A stretch of DNA of 64,000 nucleotides from Dactylis glomerata (lineage: Eukaryota > Streptophyta > Magnoliopsida > Poales > Poaceae): NCBI GenBank assembly GCA_007115705.1, contig QXEO01000464.1, forward strand, positions 3,079,914 through 3,143,913, written 5' to 3'. The notes beneath the pieces were generated by a model. The model did not search any database, was not told where the DNA came from, and saw only the letters and a list, made by a program, of their open reading frames with translations. A program made the translations under genes and the position numbers. This document shows positions 31,221 through 43,603 of the stretch, piece after piece (positions within the stretch are counted from its first letter, which is position 1; each line of letters opens with the position of its first letter).

Positions 31221-31957
31221 TGTGACATCCTGGCCCAGGGCTTAATAGGATTGATAGGATACTCATATCAACAAAGTATACCTTCTTTTCTGGAAGCTCA
31301 TCTAAAAAGAACTCCAGGTTAAGCGTGCTTGGCCTGGAGCGATTTGAGGATGGGTGACTGACCGGGAAGTTGATCCCGGGTGCGCATGAGTGAGGACAAA
31401 GTGCACAGAAAAGACTAGTGTTGGTCTGTGGGGACAGTCTAGAGATCCTATAGAGATGCCAGGGGTAACAGGCCCGAGCCATGGGGTGGTCGGGGTGTTA
31501 CATTTGGTATCAGAGCCGACCCTCGCGCTAACACGGGCGTGTGCGGGTCAGGGGCACGGACATGTGGCCCGTCGTGGCACATGGGTCAGCACTAGACGCA
31601 TGGATGTGTCCAAGAGGGAAAGTTCCTGGACTGAGGTTGACCGACGAGGACGTCGGTCTTCTAAGGGGGTGAGTATGTGACATCCTGGCCCAGGGCTTAA
31701 TAGGATTGATAGGATACTCATATCAACAAGGTATACCTTCTTTTCCAGAAGCTCATCTGAAAAGAACTCCAGGTTAAGCGTGCTTGGCCTGGAGCGATTT
31801 GAGGATGGGTGATCAACCGGGAAGTTGATCCCGGGTGCGCACGAGTGAGGACAAAGTGCGCAGAAAAGACTAGTGTTGGTCTATGGGGACAGTCTAGAGA
31901 TCCTATAGAGCCGCCAGGGGTAACAGGCCCGAGCCATGGGGTGGTCGGGGTGTTACA
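31221..31957 (+). mobile_element. TRIM-like miniature LTR retrotransposon
   Basis: Two direct repeats of 282 bp (31221-31502 and 31676-31957) each start TGTGACATCC and end GGGTGTTACA, and differ at about 12 positions, mostly transitions. The 173 bp between them starts with a tRNA-Met primer-binding site (TGGTATCAGAGC at 31505-31516) and ends with a purine tract AAGGGGGTGAGTA directly before the second repeat. This is the plan of a terminal-repeat retrotransposon in miniature, 737 bp, with no coding capacity. The flanks differ (CATAG on the left, CAACC on the right), so no target duplication remains. The right flank is the middle of a Gypsy RT region, which points to a rearrangement at this spot. 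Confidence 0.75.
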
Positions 31958-34147
31958 CAACCCCACCGAAGTCCGAGCATTCCTTGGATTAGCCGGATAC
32001 TACCGAAAGTTTGTAGAGGGATTCTCCAGCATTGCCCGCCCGTTGACTCAGCTACTCAAGAAAGATAAAAAGTTTGAGTGGACTGAGAAGTGCGAGCAGA
32101 GCTTCCAAGAGCTCAAGAAGAGACTTGTGTCAGCTCCTATCTTGACCATGCCCGACATTACCAAGAGCTTCGATGTCTACTACGATGCATCCAAACTTGG
32201 TCTTGGAAGTGTCCTTATGCAAGACGGCAAGGTTATTGCCTACCTGTCCTGTCAACTGCGCCCTCATGAGTTAAATTACCCCACTCATGATCTCAAGCTT
32301 GCCGCTGTTGTCCATGCCCTCAAGACATGGCGACACTACCTTATGGGGAAACGTTATGAGATCTACACCGACCACAAGAGCCTTAAGTATATCTTCTGTC
32401 AGAAGGAGTTGAATATGAGACAGCGGAGATGGATCGAACTCATCAAAGACTATGACCTAGGCATTCATTACCATCCTAGTAAAGCGAATGTGGTCACCGA
32501 TGCCCTCAGCCGAGAACCTTGTTCTCTAAATGCCCTATTAAGGACCAGCCAACCAACCTTATGCGAGGAATTCAAGAAGTTCGGACTTTAGCTTGTAAGC
32601 CATGGTTTCCTGTCAAACCTTGAAGTCTGACCCACTCTCACGGACATTATTTAAAGAAGCTCAGAAAGGACATGGGAGTATCGAAGGCATCAAGCGTAGG
32701 ATGGGACGAGAGGAAGTACCTGGTTTCTCAATTGACCAGGAAGGTGTGCTATGGTATAATGGCCGCCTGTGCATCCCTAGCATCGAGGAGTTGAAGTAGT
32801 CCATTCTGAAGGAGGCCCATGATACCCCTTACTCTATTCATCCTGGAGGCACCAAGATGTACCAAGACCTAAAAGAACGTTTTTGGTGGCACGGTATGAA
32901 GCGAGAGATAGCCCTCTATATTGCCCGGTGTGACATCTGCCAACGCGTCAAGGCCGAGCATCAAAGACCCACAGGCTTACTGCAACCCTTGAAGGTACCG
33001 TTATGGAAGTGGGAGGAGGTCGGTATGGATTTTATTACTGGATTACCAACCTCCATGCGGGGACATGATTCTATATGGGTCATAGTGGACCACCTCACGA
33101 AGGTCGCCCATTTTATCCCTGTCAAGACCACTGACCATGGAAACCATCTAGCAGAGTTGTATAACTCCTGCATCATCAGCCTTCATGGCATTCCCAAGAC
33201 CATCGTCTTAGATCGAGGGCCCCAGTTTACCTCGTGATTTTGGGCAAAACTCCAGGAAGCTTTTGGCACCAAATTATCCTTCAGCACAGCCTACCACCCA
33301 CAAACCGGAGGTCAAACCGAGTGAGTAAATCAAATCCTTGAAGATATGTTGCGAGCTTGTGTTCTGTCCTATGGAACCAAGTGGGAAGACTGCTTGCCAT
33401 TCGCGGAGTTTTTCTACAATAATAGCTACCAAGCTAGCTTGCAAATGGCCCCTTTTGAAGCCCTTACGGACGCAAGTTCCGTACCCCTCTCAACTGGTCC
33501 GAGACTGGAGAAAGCCAAATCTTTGGTCCTGATATCATTAAGGAGGCCAAAGAGCAAGTCCAGTTCATTCGGAATCGATTGAAGGTAGCCAATCCCAGCA
33601 GAAGAGCTATGCTGACTCTAAGAGGAGGCCGGTTACCTTCAACATGGGAGATTTTGTCTACCTTCGAGTGACACCGCTCAAGGGCATGCAACGCTTCCAT
33701 GTTAAGGGTAAGCTTGCACCCCACTATATCGGCCCATTCAAGGTACTAGAGCGTCGTGGAGAGATGTCCTACAAGCTAGTGCTACCCTCAGAATTGTCTG
33801 AGTTCCATGATGTCTTCCACGTGTCGCAACTCCGCAAATGCCGTCAAGTTCCCAACAAACCTGAGACCTTCACCGAGATCGACCACAACTCCATCGACCT
33901 GAATTCTGACCTCACTTACCGGGAGAGACCAATCCGCATTCTTGATGAAGATGTCCGTCTTACCCATAGACGCAAGATCAAGATGTATAAGGTGCAGTGG
34001 AGTAACCATACCGAAGACGAAGCCACTTGGGAACGTGAGGATTATCTTCGGCGAAAATTTCCTGGACCGCTTAGCTATAGAATCTCGGGACGAGATTCTT
34101 TTAAGGGGGGAAGGTCTGTAACACCCCACTTTTGTTGCCCAAGTTAA
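31958..34147 (+). pseudogene. pol: chromovirus Gypsy Pol, 3' half, decayed
   Basis: The sequence starts abruptly within the RT thumb (TEVRAFLGLAGYYRKFVEGF) and continues through RNase H (FDVYYDASKLGLGSVLMQDG, YTDHKSLKYIF, ANVVTDALSR), the integrase zinc finger (HPGGTKMYQ ... CDICQRVKAEH) and catalytic core (GMDFITGLP, VLDRGPQFTS, GGQTE), the GDFVYLRVTP segment, and a C-terminal chromodomain (KMYKVQWSNHTEDEATWERE) that places it among the Tekay/Del chromoviruses. Breaks are in-frame stops at 32589, 32628, 32797, 33235 and 33322, plus frameshifts near 32650, 33470 and 33590. Gag, protease and the RT catalytic core are absent. The final frame runs through the polypurine tract into the LTR and stops at 34147. 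Confidence 0.9.
34103..34114 (+). other. polypurine tract
   Basis: AAGGGGGGAAGG, two bases before the LTR start TGTAACACC at 34117. Primes plus-strand synthesis. Confidence 0.75.
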
Positions 34148-37100
34148 AACTTCACTTAAGTACTTTTTGTGGGAAATTAAAACTTTTGCTAAGCATTGTG
34201 TTTGTGTCCCATGGATGCATGATTCTATGTGTGAGCTAGCAGGTGTGTTATCACATGAATGCATGAATCTTTGTGTGCAATTGTGTATGCCCATGATTTC
34301 ATGTGGAAGTGTTGTTTTATTTAAACCTTGTTTTCTTTTCCAATCACATGTGCATATCACCTAGGAAGTGTGCTATGATTTTATGCACCATACTTTAACC
34401 CTAGCTCATTTTGTATGCACCAAAATTTTTAGTATAGATCATTGGTGAGATCACCTCTCTTTTCTTTTCTTTTTCTTTTATTTTTACTCCCTTATTTGAA
34501 AATAGGAGTTTCTCCAAAACCTTAGTGTATCTAGCTCTAAAATTTTTAAACTTTGGTCTTTTGCTCTTGAGCACCTTGGACACCTCTGGACACTATCCTA
34601 GCTCAAATTTCAAACCAAGTTTGAAAGATTCAAATTCAAATTTGAATTTCGGACTCAAAGACCCTCAACATTTCTTTCTCTCTTTCTTTCTTCCTTTTCT
34701 CTCTTCTTTTCCTGCAGACCGACCAAGAGGAGGTAGGAGATCGACCTGGATCTTCTCTCTGAGACCAAAGGGATCTGGGGGAAATCTTTTCCCCTTGTCC
34801 TATTCGGTTGGCATCGAGAGGGAGAAGGAGCCTGATGCAAACCCTCTGCTAAACCTCTCTCTCCCTCTGGTCGTCACCCACGCCGCCGCCCTCGACCCCC
34901 AGTGGACGAACGCCACTCTGCTAGCACCCAAATCCCGACCCCATCTTGCAGTGGCTCAGCATGAGCACTCCACGCCGCTAGCGCCATCGCCCTGCCCATC
35001 GTGGACGCCCATCTTGGGCTGGACAGCACCGACCGCCCTTGGACCTGTCACCTCGCCGCCGAGCTCCTCTACTCGTGTATGATCAATTCCTCGGGATGCC
35101 ACCACCTCGGACCCACCGCACACTGCACATCGACCATGCCAGCCGAACGTCACTCTGCCGCCCAGCACGCGCAGAGCATGTTGCGCGTTCCTGAAGACCT
35201 GCACACTGCCCAGCCTCGCATTGCACACAGGATTGCATGGCATGGTGATGTCGACGCGTTGCCACCCTCACCTTGCACTGTGGTGCACCGTAGCCACCTG
35301 GCCGAGCTTGAGTTTGAGCGTGTCCCGACTGAATCAGGCCGAGTTGCAACCAAACTGACCCACCACCGATAGCCACGACCACATTGCTGCACTCAGCATA
35401 CAACACCGCCCCAGAGAGCCGCCCTCCTAACCCAATCGCCTCCACTCGAGACCACCGTGGTCCGAGCTCACTGCAACCATATAAAACCCCCTCTAGACCC
35501 TCTGTGCTCCTCTGTGTTGCCATTTGTCCCTCTCCACTCCCCTCACCTCTTTTGGAACTCGCCGACGATCTGCCGAGGAGAAGCCGCCATTGGGGAGCTC
35601 ATGGTCTTTGGGTAGATCATCGACGGTGAGGATAGAGGTTGTCATCGACTCGGCTGATCTCCCTGCTCTCTGGTTCCCGAGCTCGCTAGCCTCGCCTCGA
35701 TCTCACCCTGCACCTCATGCCTTGCAGGGATCCGCAGCCGCCATCGTCGCCACCACTTGCCTGAATGCAACCCGGTGATGTTGGCATCACTTCGAGCCCC
35801 GCACGCCCTGCATGCAAGCCAGAACCCCCGCGGCACCATTCTGAGCACCTCCGCAGCTGATCCCCAGCCTCACCAGACTCCATCCGCCTCGGTGAGCCCC
35901 TGGCTCCTCTCCCCAACCCCGCTAGGGTTTGCTCGCGGCCATGCAGAGCCGCGCATGGATGACGACCCCTGGCCATCAATCAGCGTCTAATCGGACGGCC
36001 ACAGGTAGCCCGTACCCCTTCGGCCTTAGCCGGGCTCACTGGCGATGCATCGGGCCAAACCGGCCCAGATCTGGCCGAGCCTGGCCGGATCCGGCATGTT
36101 TCTCTTTTTTTCCTGTACTTTATCCCTTTTGTTATTTGAATGCTGCATTTAAAATCGTTTTGAAAATCTTGTGCACCTCAAAAATTTATGATTCAAATTT
36201 TGCTAGGATCTGTGCAATATTTTCTACCACCTAAGACTGCATGTGCAATTTTTAGGGTCCTAAATATTATCTGACGATTTAATAGAGTAAATCTATAGTT
36301 TTACACATATTTAAGCAAATCTGTTGTTTTGTTTAATGAAAATTGGTAATTCCAATTTTCACTGATGCCTTACTGTAATGTTGATTTATAGGAACTGGTT
36401 TCACTATTTTAGGAAGTGTGCATGGTTTGCAGTAATTATTTTGGTGATAATAATGCCCTGCAGTAATTGTTGTATTGTGCACAAAATAATAATTATTTTG
36501 CAATGATTCCACTTCTGGTGTGTTGTGCATCTGATTAGCTTTCCAGATTGATCTCTGTTAGAATTTTAGGACTTACAGAGACTTTTAGAGGAATTTATTG
36601 CTACTCTAGTGATTTCTAGGATTGATAAATCTTTATCAAAATACCTCTTTACTATTTAAAATTGGTTCCAGTAATGTTGGCTCTGTTATATTGTGGGTTT
36701 GACAGTAGATGTGCTAATGCCATGTTTTTGATAAATTTCGATGCATGCAAGTGTTTGCTTGTGATTGGATAATACCATGTAACTAGAAAATTTCTTGCTA
36801 TTATGTTAGTGATTATTTTCTTTTATAAAATAGATATATGTTCAGATATCTAAACTTGTTTGCTTCTGATACTCAAATGCTTGAGTTGTGTGATGTTGTT
36901 TGAATGAACTTCTTGTATGCATGAATGCTTATTGTATATATGTTTTATTTCTTTTTTCGGTGATAGAATCGAACAACGACTCTGCAGAGGAGGGGGAAGT
37001 ATTTGAGTATCAGGAGGAAGGTGACCAGGGACAAGCCAATCAAGGCAAGCCATCTACTTGTTGCATATCTGAATCCTAATATGTCACTATGCATTGCTTT

Positions 37101-38689
37101 ACTCTTGTTTCTACTTTTATGCATTGTTTCGTATATTGCTATGTCCCTTAAATAGCAATAGTTGGCGACTTAGCTCCACAAGTCAAATTGCTATCATCTC
37201 TAAGGATGACACCTATGACACCTACTCAATACCCTAAAAAGTAGAGACTCAATGATTAGCATCGAGGACTTTGGGAAACATTTGTAGTGGAGCCAAAAAC
37301 TCTAGGATTGGGAATACTCTCTCAGGAAATATTTCAAAAATGGTTTCGAAAACCTTGGAGTAGTTACTACTCCATTGAGATGTTTTGAAATGGTTTCATA
37401 AACAAGGAGTGGACAATGGGAGATGAAGGAGTTGGTGGATTTTCTGAAAAAGGGCATTGTGTATAAGTGTTCGCCAAACCAATTACTCCCGTGCAACCAC
37501 ATTACCCGGTATGGGATGGGCTTAGCTCGAAGTTTATTTGCTTTAGTGCGGGAGCCTCACAACTATATAAGGGTCTGCAGGACCCCGGAATCCGGGTTGA
37601 CGCTTAGCAAAGGTCAACACATATCATAGCATATCCCGAGCCGCCGGAAGACACTTGGGTTCTCCCACCGTGGCACTGGAGTTACGCTCTGGAGGAGGTA
37701 CTGCCGGGACGTGCCGGGGGGGGTAAACTCCACAGGGTAGGCACCCATACTAAGGTAGATAGATGAAGGGCTTCGATCGATTATCCGAAACCCGCATACT
37801 TGTGTATGACGGTCCGTGGTGGTATCCTGGTGGATTTATCGAATGGTGTGGGTAAAGTGTACAACCTCTACAGAGTGTAATCTATTCGAATAGCCGCGTC
37901 CTCGGTCATGGACGGTTGGAATGGCCATACTTAACCTGTGTCAAATTTTGGTTTTATAAATGGTTTTCTGGATAAATGGAGTTTTGTGCCAAACGAAGTA
38001 CTTGGAGGGTATAGCCGTGGCATGGGAAGTGGGTCGGAGTACTCAGAGGGTACTGCCGATGACTTGAGGTGGTCATGTTTGATTGGCCACCGATCTTACC
38101 TTTCCACGGAGTCCCCCCCCCCCTTTCCTAGAGATTTTACTAAAAACTTATAAAAGTTTTCTTTAATAAGGATATAGAAATGTTGTGGGACATGCTATAT
38201 CGACATGAGAAGTTAGTAGAAGATAGTCACTGAAAACTAAACCAACCCTTGCTACAGCCATATAGCATGTGAATGTTCTCTCTTAGATGGTTTGCGAGTA
38301 CAATTCCAAAATGTACTCACGGCTTTGTCCCTGGCTATTAACTTGGCCAGACTATGGAGATGACTATGAAGAAGATGATGAGGAGTATGACGACGCCGGT
38401 GCAAACTAGGACTTGTTTCCTGGTCAGTCGCCTGTAGGGTAGTAGGCCTGACTTGGGTCACTACGCTGCGTGTATCCACTACTACCTATGTTGAAGTGGG
38501 TCCATTGAACTTGCCCTGTGTGGCATTAGTATTCAGCCAAGAGGCTATGTAAGACTTAATGACTTATTTATGTAATGGATGTTGTACTCTGTAATGCCAA
38601 CTTTGTTATGCAGATTCATGACGGTCTTCCTGGGATCATGAATTGTATGCATAACGGGAATTCCGGGTGGTAAGCTAGGGTCCCCACAC
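34117..38689 (+). repeat. 3' LTR of the chromodomain Gypsy element, truncated by the satellite
   Basis: It starts TGTAACACCCCAC after the polypurine tract. About 4.57 kb are present before satellite units begin near 38690; the expected GGTGTTACA end is not seen, so the LTR is cut. GC-rich at 34700-36100 and AT-rich after that. Open frames in the GC-rich part (for example 34525-35082) lack domains. Acidic stretches at 36967-37050 (EEGEVFEYQEEGDQGQ) and 38353-38409 (DDYEEDDEEYDDAG) stand out. No host gene is seen. Confidence 0.7.
35480..35486 (+). promoter_or_regulatory. TATA box in the chromovirus LTR
   Basis: TATAAAA followed by CCCCCTCTAGACCCTC, a typical LTR core promoter. Transcription would start near 35515. 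Confidence 0.55.
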
Positions 38690-41013
38690 CAACCATTGCT
38701 TTCCATGTACTCATGTCCTAAACAAACCAAAATAAAGCAAAAGATCCATCGGTGAGGCCTCATACGGAGAAAGCTATAGGGGTAGATATCTGAACCCCCT
38801 CCCCCAGTCTAGGGTTTCATCGGATAAAGACCACGGGAGCATCGTCCACCCTAGAAAACTTGCATGCATGTGTCCCTAACATATGTGTATAGGTGTGACC
38901 CAAGGTTGGTACATGCAATATATATAGGTCCCGGGCACGGCCTTCTTCACATACATGGGCTGTTAACACTAGCTGAAATCCAGGATCTGTACGTGGAAAC
39001 TCCCGCTACAGGTCTATCAGAGCCTATTTCATGGTAAAGTGGGCCCAACCATTGTTTTCCATGTATATATGTCCTAAACAAACCAAAATAAAGCAAAAGA
39101 TCCATCGGTGAGGCCTCATATGGAGAAAGCTATAGGGGTAGATCTCCGAACCCCCTCGGTCTAGGGTTTCGCTGGATAAAGACCACCGGAGCATCGTCCA
39201 CCCTAGAAAACTTGTATGCATGTGTCCCTAATATATGTGTATAGGTGTGACACAAGGTTGGTACATGCAATATATATAAGTCCCGGGCAAGGCCTTCTTC
39301 ACATACATGGGGTGTTAACACTAGCTGAAATCCAGGATCTGTACGTGGAAACTCCCGCTATGGGTCTATCGGAACCTATTTCATGGTAAAGTGGGCCCAA
39401 CCATTGCATTCCATGTATATATGTCCTAAACAAACCAAAATAAAGAAAAAGATCCATCGGTGAGGCCTCATACGGAGAAAGCTATAGGGGTAGATCTCCG
39501 AACCCCCCTGGTCTAGGGTTTCGTCGGATAAAGACCACCGGAGCATCGTCCACCCTAGAAAACTTGCATGCATGTGTCCCTAACATATGTGTATAGGTGT
39601 GACACAAGGTTGGTACATGCAATATATATAGGTCCTGGGCAAGGCCTTCTTCACATACATGGGGTGTTAACACTAGCTGAAATCCAGGATCTGTACGTGA
39701 AAACTTTCACTACGGATCTATCGAAGCCTATTTCATGGTAAAGTGGGCCCAACCATTGCTTTCCATGTATATATGTCCTAAAAAAACCAAAATAAAGGAA
39801 AAGATCCATCGGTGAGGCCTCATACGGAGAAAGCTATAGTGGGTAGATCTCCGAACCACCCCGATCTAGGGTTTCGCCGGATAAAGACCACGGGAGCATC
39901 GTCCACCCTTGAAAACTTGCATGCATGTGTCCCTAACATATGTGTATAGGTGTGACCCAAGGTTGGTACATGCAATATATATAGGTCCAGGCATGGCCTT
40001 CTTCACATACATGGGGTGTTAACACTAGCTGAAATCCAGGATCTGTACGTGGAAACTCCCGCTACGGGTCTATCGGAGCCTATTTCATGGTAAAGTGGGC
40101 CCAACCATTGCTTTCCATGTATATATGTCCTAAACAAACCAAAATAAAGCAAAAGATCCATCGGTGAGGCCTCATATGGAGAAAGCTATAGGGGTAGATC
40201 TCCGAACCCCCCCGGTCTAGGGTTTTGCTGGATAAAGACCACCGGAGCATCGTCCACCCTAGAAAACTTGCATGCATGTGTCCCTAACATATGTGTATAG
40301 GTGTGACACAAGGTTGGTACATGCAATATATATAGGTCCCGGGCAAGGCCTTCTTCACATACATGGGGTGTTAACACTAGCTGAAATCCAGGATCTGTAC
40401 GTGAAAACTTCCTTTACGGATCTATCGGAGCCTATTTCATGGTTAAGTGGGCCCAACCATTGCTTTCCATGTATATATGTCCTAAAAAAACCAAAATAAA
40501 GGAAAAGATCGATCGGTGAGGCCTCATACAGAGAAAGCTATAGGGGTAGCTCTCCGAACCCCCCTCGGTCTAGGGTTTCGCCGGATAAAGACCACGGGAG
40601 CATCGTCCACCCTAGAAAACTTGCATGCATGTGTCCCTAAGATATGTGTATAGGTGTGATCCAAGGTTGGTATATGCAATACATATAGGTCCCGGACATG
40701 GCCTTCTTCACATACATGGGGTGTTAACACTAGCTGAAATCCAGGATCTGTACGTGGAAACTCCCGCTACGGGTCTATTGGAGCCTATTTCATGGTAAAG
40801 TGGGCCCAACCATTGCTTTCCATGTATATATGTCCTAAACAAACCAAAAGAAAGAAAAAGATCCATCGGTGAGGCCTCATATGGAGAAAGCTAGAGGGGT
40901 AGATCTCCTACCCCCCCCGGTCTAGGGTTTTGCCGGATAAACACCACGGGAGCGTCGTCCACCCTAGAAAACTTGCATGCATGTGTCCCTAACATATGTG
41001 TATAGGTGTGACC
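38690..41013. repeat. satellite array, left block (about 351 bp unit)
   Basis: About six and a half head-to-tail copies of a roughly 351 bp unit. Recurring landmarks are GTGGGCCCAACCATTG, GATCCATCGGTGAGGCCTCA, a C-run of 4-9, GGTCTAGGGTTT, CACCCTAGAAAACTTGCATG and GGTTGGTACATGCAATATAT. The block begins directly after the truncated LTR and is cut at 41013 by an Athila-like insertion. Family name unknown to me. Units are about 90-95% alike by eye. Confidence 0.9.
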
Positions 41014-41886
41014 TGCTACTTGTTGATGGCGCCAGAAAATTACTGATGGCATCTAGTTGATGTGGGAGCAGACTGTCCTTGTGCGTGGTGGATAACCAGC
41101 CCGTTGGGAACCCCAAGAGGAAGGTATGATGAGTATAGCGGCTAGTTTTCCCTCAGTTAAGAAACCAAGGTTTAATATCGGTTAGGAGAGGAGAGACAAT
41201 GATGACTGAAGGTGATGTGGAACCTGCACACACAAAACCAAATACTTTGTTCCCAACTTACGATGAGGTTGTCAATCTAACCGGTTTGCTTGAAACAAAG
41301 GTTATGAGCGTATCGAGTGGAAAACAATATAGTATGCGAAAAGTAAACAGTGCGAGTAAAGTAAACAGGTGATTGCAATATGATGTAAATAGGACCAGGG
41401 TCCACAGTTCACTAGTGGTGTCTCTCAATAAGATAGATAGCACATGCTGGGTAAACAAATTATAGTTGGGCAATTGATAGAATAAAGATAACGTGATATG
41501 TCAAGAAGATCACTATGAGATTTACTCTGGGCATTACAACAAAATACATAGACCACCATCCAACTGCATCTATGACTAATAATCCACTCCCGGGGATATC
41601 AATCCGAACACCCTAGAAGTATTAAGTTGCGAACAACAGATAATTGCATTAAGCAAAGTGTGTAATGTAAACAAAGCATATGCCCTTGAGCATATGAATG
41701 TTGTTTTCTCCCTAGTAGCAACAGCACATCTACCACCTTAGAGGTTTCTATCACTCCCCCAGGTGAAATAGAGGCATGAACCCACTATCGAGCATAAATA
41801 CCCCCTCTTGGAGTCACTAGCAACTACTCGGCCAAGATAGCTACTAACAATGGAGAGCATGCAAGATCATAAACAACATAGAGATA
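41014..41886 (-). repeat. outer element 3' LTR, first part
   Basis: Starts TGCTACTTGTTGATGG. It is split at 41886 by the inner element, whose target copy AGATA occupies 41882-41886, and resumes at 48989. Confidence 0.9.
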
Positions 41887-43588
41887 TGCTAACTGTGGTG
41901 ATGGCGCCAGAAAATAACTGGTGGTGCCAAGTTGATGTGGAGCAGACGTCCTTGTGCGTGGTGCTTGACCAGCCCGTTGGGAACCCCAAGAGGAAGGTAT
42001 GAAGAGTGTAGCGGCTAGTTTTCCCTCAGTTATGAAACCAAGGTTTAATGTCGATCTTGAAGAAGAGAGACGGTGACGACTGAAGGTGATGCAGACTGGC
42101 TTAATGACACTCCAACAAGGGCGCCGTTAACAATTCTTGTTGACTCGTCTTCCGCCAATAGCAACGCGGAACCTGCACACACACAATCAAATACTTTGTT
42201 CCCAACTTGCGATGAGGTTGTCAATCTCACCGGTTTGCTTGAAACAAAGGTTATGAGCGTATCGAGTGGAAAACAGTAGATTATATGCGAGTAAATAAAC
42301 AGTGCGGGAAAAGTAAACAGTTGATTGCAATATGATTAAAATAGGACCGGGGTCCACAGTTCACTAGTGGTGTCTTTCCATAGATAAATAACATGCTGGG
42401 TAAACAAATTACAGTTGGGCAATTGATAGAATAGAGCTAACGTGATATGTCAAGAAGATCACTATGAGATTTACTCTGGGCATTACAACAAAATACATAG
42501 ACCGCCATCCAACTGCATCTATGACTAATAATCCACCCCCGGGGATATCATCCGAACACCCTAGAAGTATTAAGTTGCGAACAACAGATAATTGCATTAA
42601 GCAAAGTGTGTAATGTAAACAAAGCATATGCCCTCGAGCATATGAATGTTGTTTTCTCCCTAGTAGCAACAGCACATCTACCACCTTAGGGGCTTCTGTC
42701 ACTCCCCCAGGTGAAATAGAGACATGAACCCACTATCGAGCATAAATACCCCCTCTTGGAGTCACTAGCAACTACTCGGCCAAGATAGCTACTAACAACG
42801 GAGAGCATGCAAGATCATAAACAACATAGAGATAATATAAGATATAATTCAGCGCAGCGACTTAATCATAAACACCAATATTCATCGGATCCCAACAAAC
42901 CAACATCATACAATTACATAACGATGATCTCAATCATGTAGGGTAGCTCATGAGATCTAAATATGAAGCACATGGTGGAGAAGACAACCATCTAGCTACT
43001 GCTATGGACCCATAGTCCAAGGTATACTACTCACTCATCGCTCCGGAGGCAATCATGGCGATGAAGGAGACCTCCGGTGGCGATTCCCCTCTCCGGCAGG
43101 GTGCCGGGAAGAGCTTCTGGACCCTCCCGATCTTCGGGTCGACGGCGGTGGTGGATCGCTATGTATTCTGGAAAACTGATCGGGCCCTTAGGTTTTTCTC
43201 GTCAGGGGGTATATGTAGGCGAAGGAGCGATGTCAGAGGGGGTCCCACGGGACCTCACACGTGGCTGGCGCGGCCAGGCCCCTGGCCGCGCCGCCTGCGT
43301 GTGTGGGGCCCACGTGGCCCCACTCCTTCTCTCCTCCGGATGTCTGGAAGCTTCCCCGTGAAATATGACTTCTGGAACTTGTTTCATCCAATTCCGAGAA
43401 TATTTCCTGTGTATCACTTCTGAAACACAAAAATAGCAGAAAACAGGAAACTGGCACTGTGGCACTTCGTTAATAGGTTAGTTCCGGAAAATGCATAAAA
43501 ATGCCACTAAGTGTAACGAAACATTGGGCAAATGGTGTAAAACAAAGCATGGAGCATCAAAAATTATAGATACGTTTGAGACGTATCA
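41887..43588 (-). repeat. inner element 3' LTR
   Basis: 1702 bp, TGCTAACTGTGG to GAGACGTATCA in window orientation. The promoter region reads TACATATA on the minus strand (43210-43217) where the outer element has TATAAATA. The frames 43055-43423 and 43077-43361 recur in every LTR copy and have no domain; they are not treated as genes. Confidence 0.95.
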
Positions 43589-43603
43589 AGCATCCCCAAG
43601 CTT
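43589..43603 (-). other. polypurine tract of the inner element
   Basis: AAGCTTGGGGATGCT on the minus strand, directly upstream of the 3' LTR start TGATACGTC. The equivalent of the outer element is at 49742-49756. Two further copies of the motif lie inside each element. Confidence 0.75.

Noticed and set aside
34525..36234. Series of 80-185 codon frames in the chromovirus LTR
   Set aside because: Overlapping frames on both strands in a C-rich promoter and leader region, no domain, interrupted at random.
43055..43465. Overlapping 87-122 codon frames recurring in all Athila-like LTRs (also near 48450, 49209 and 54110)
   Set aside because: They are in three frames on both strands of one GC-rich LTR segment, without domains, and follow LTR homology rather than any coding pattern.
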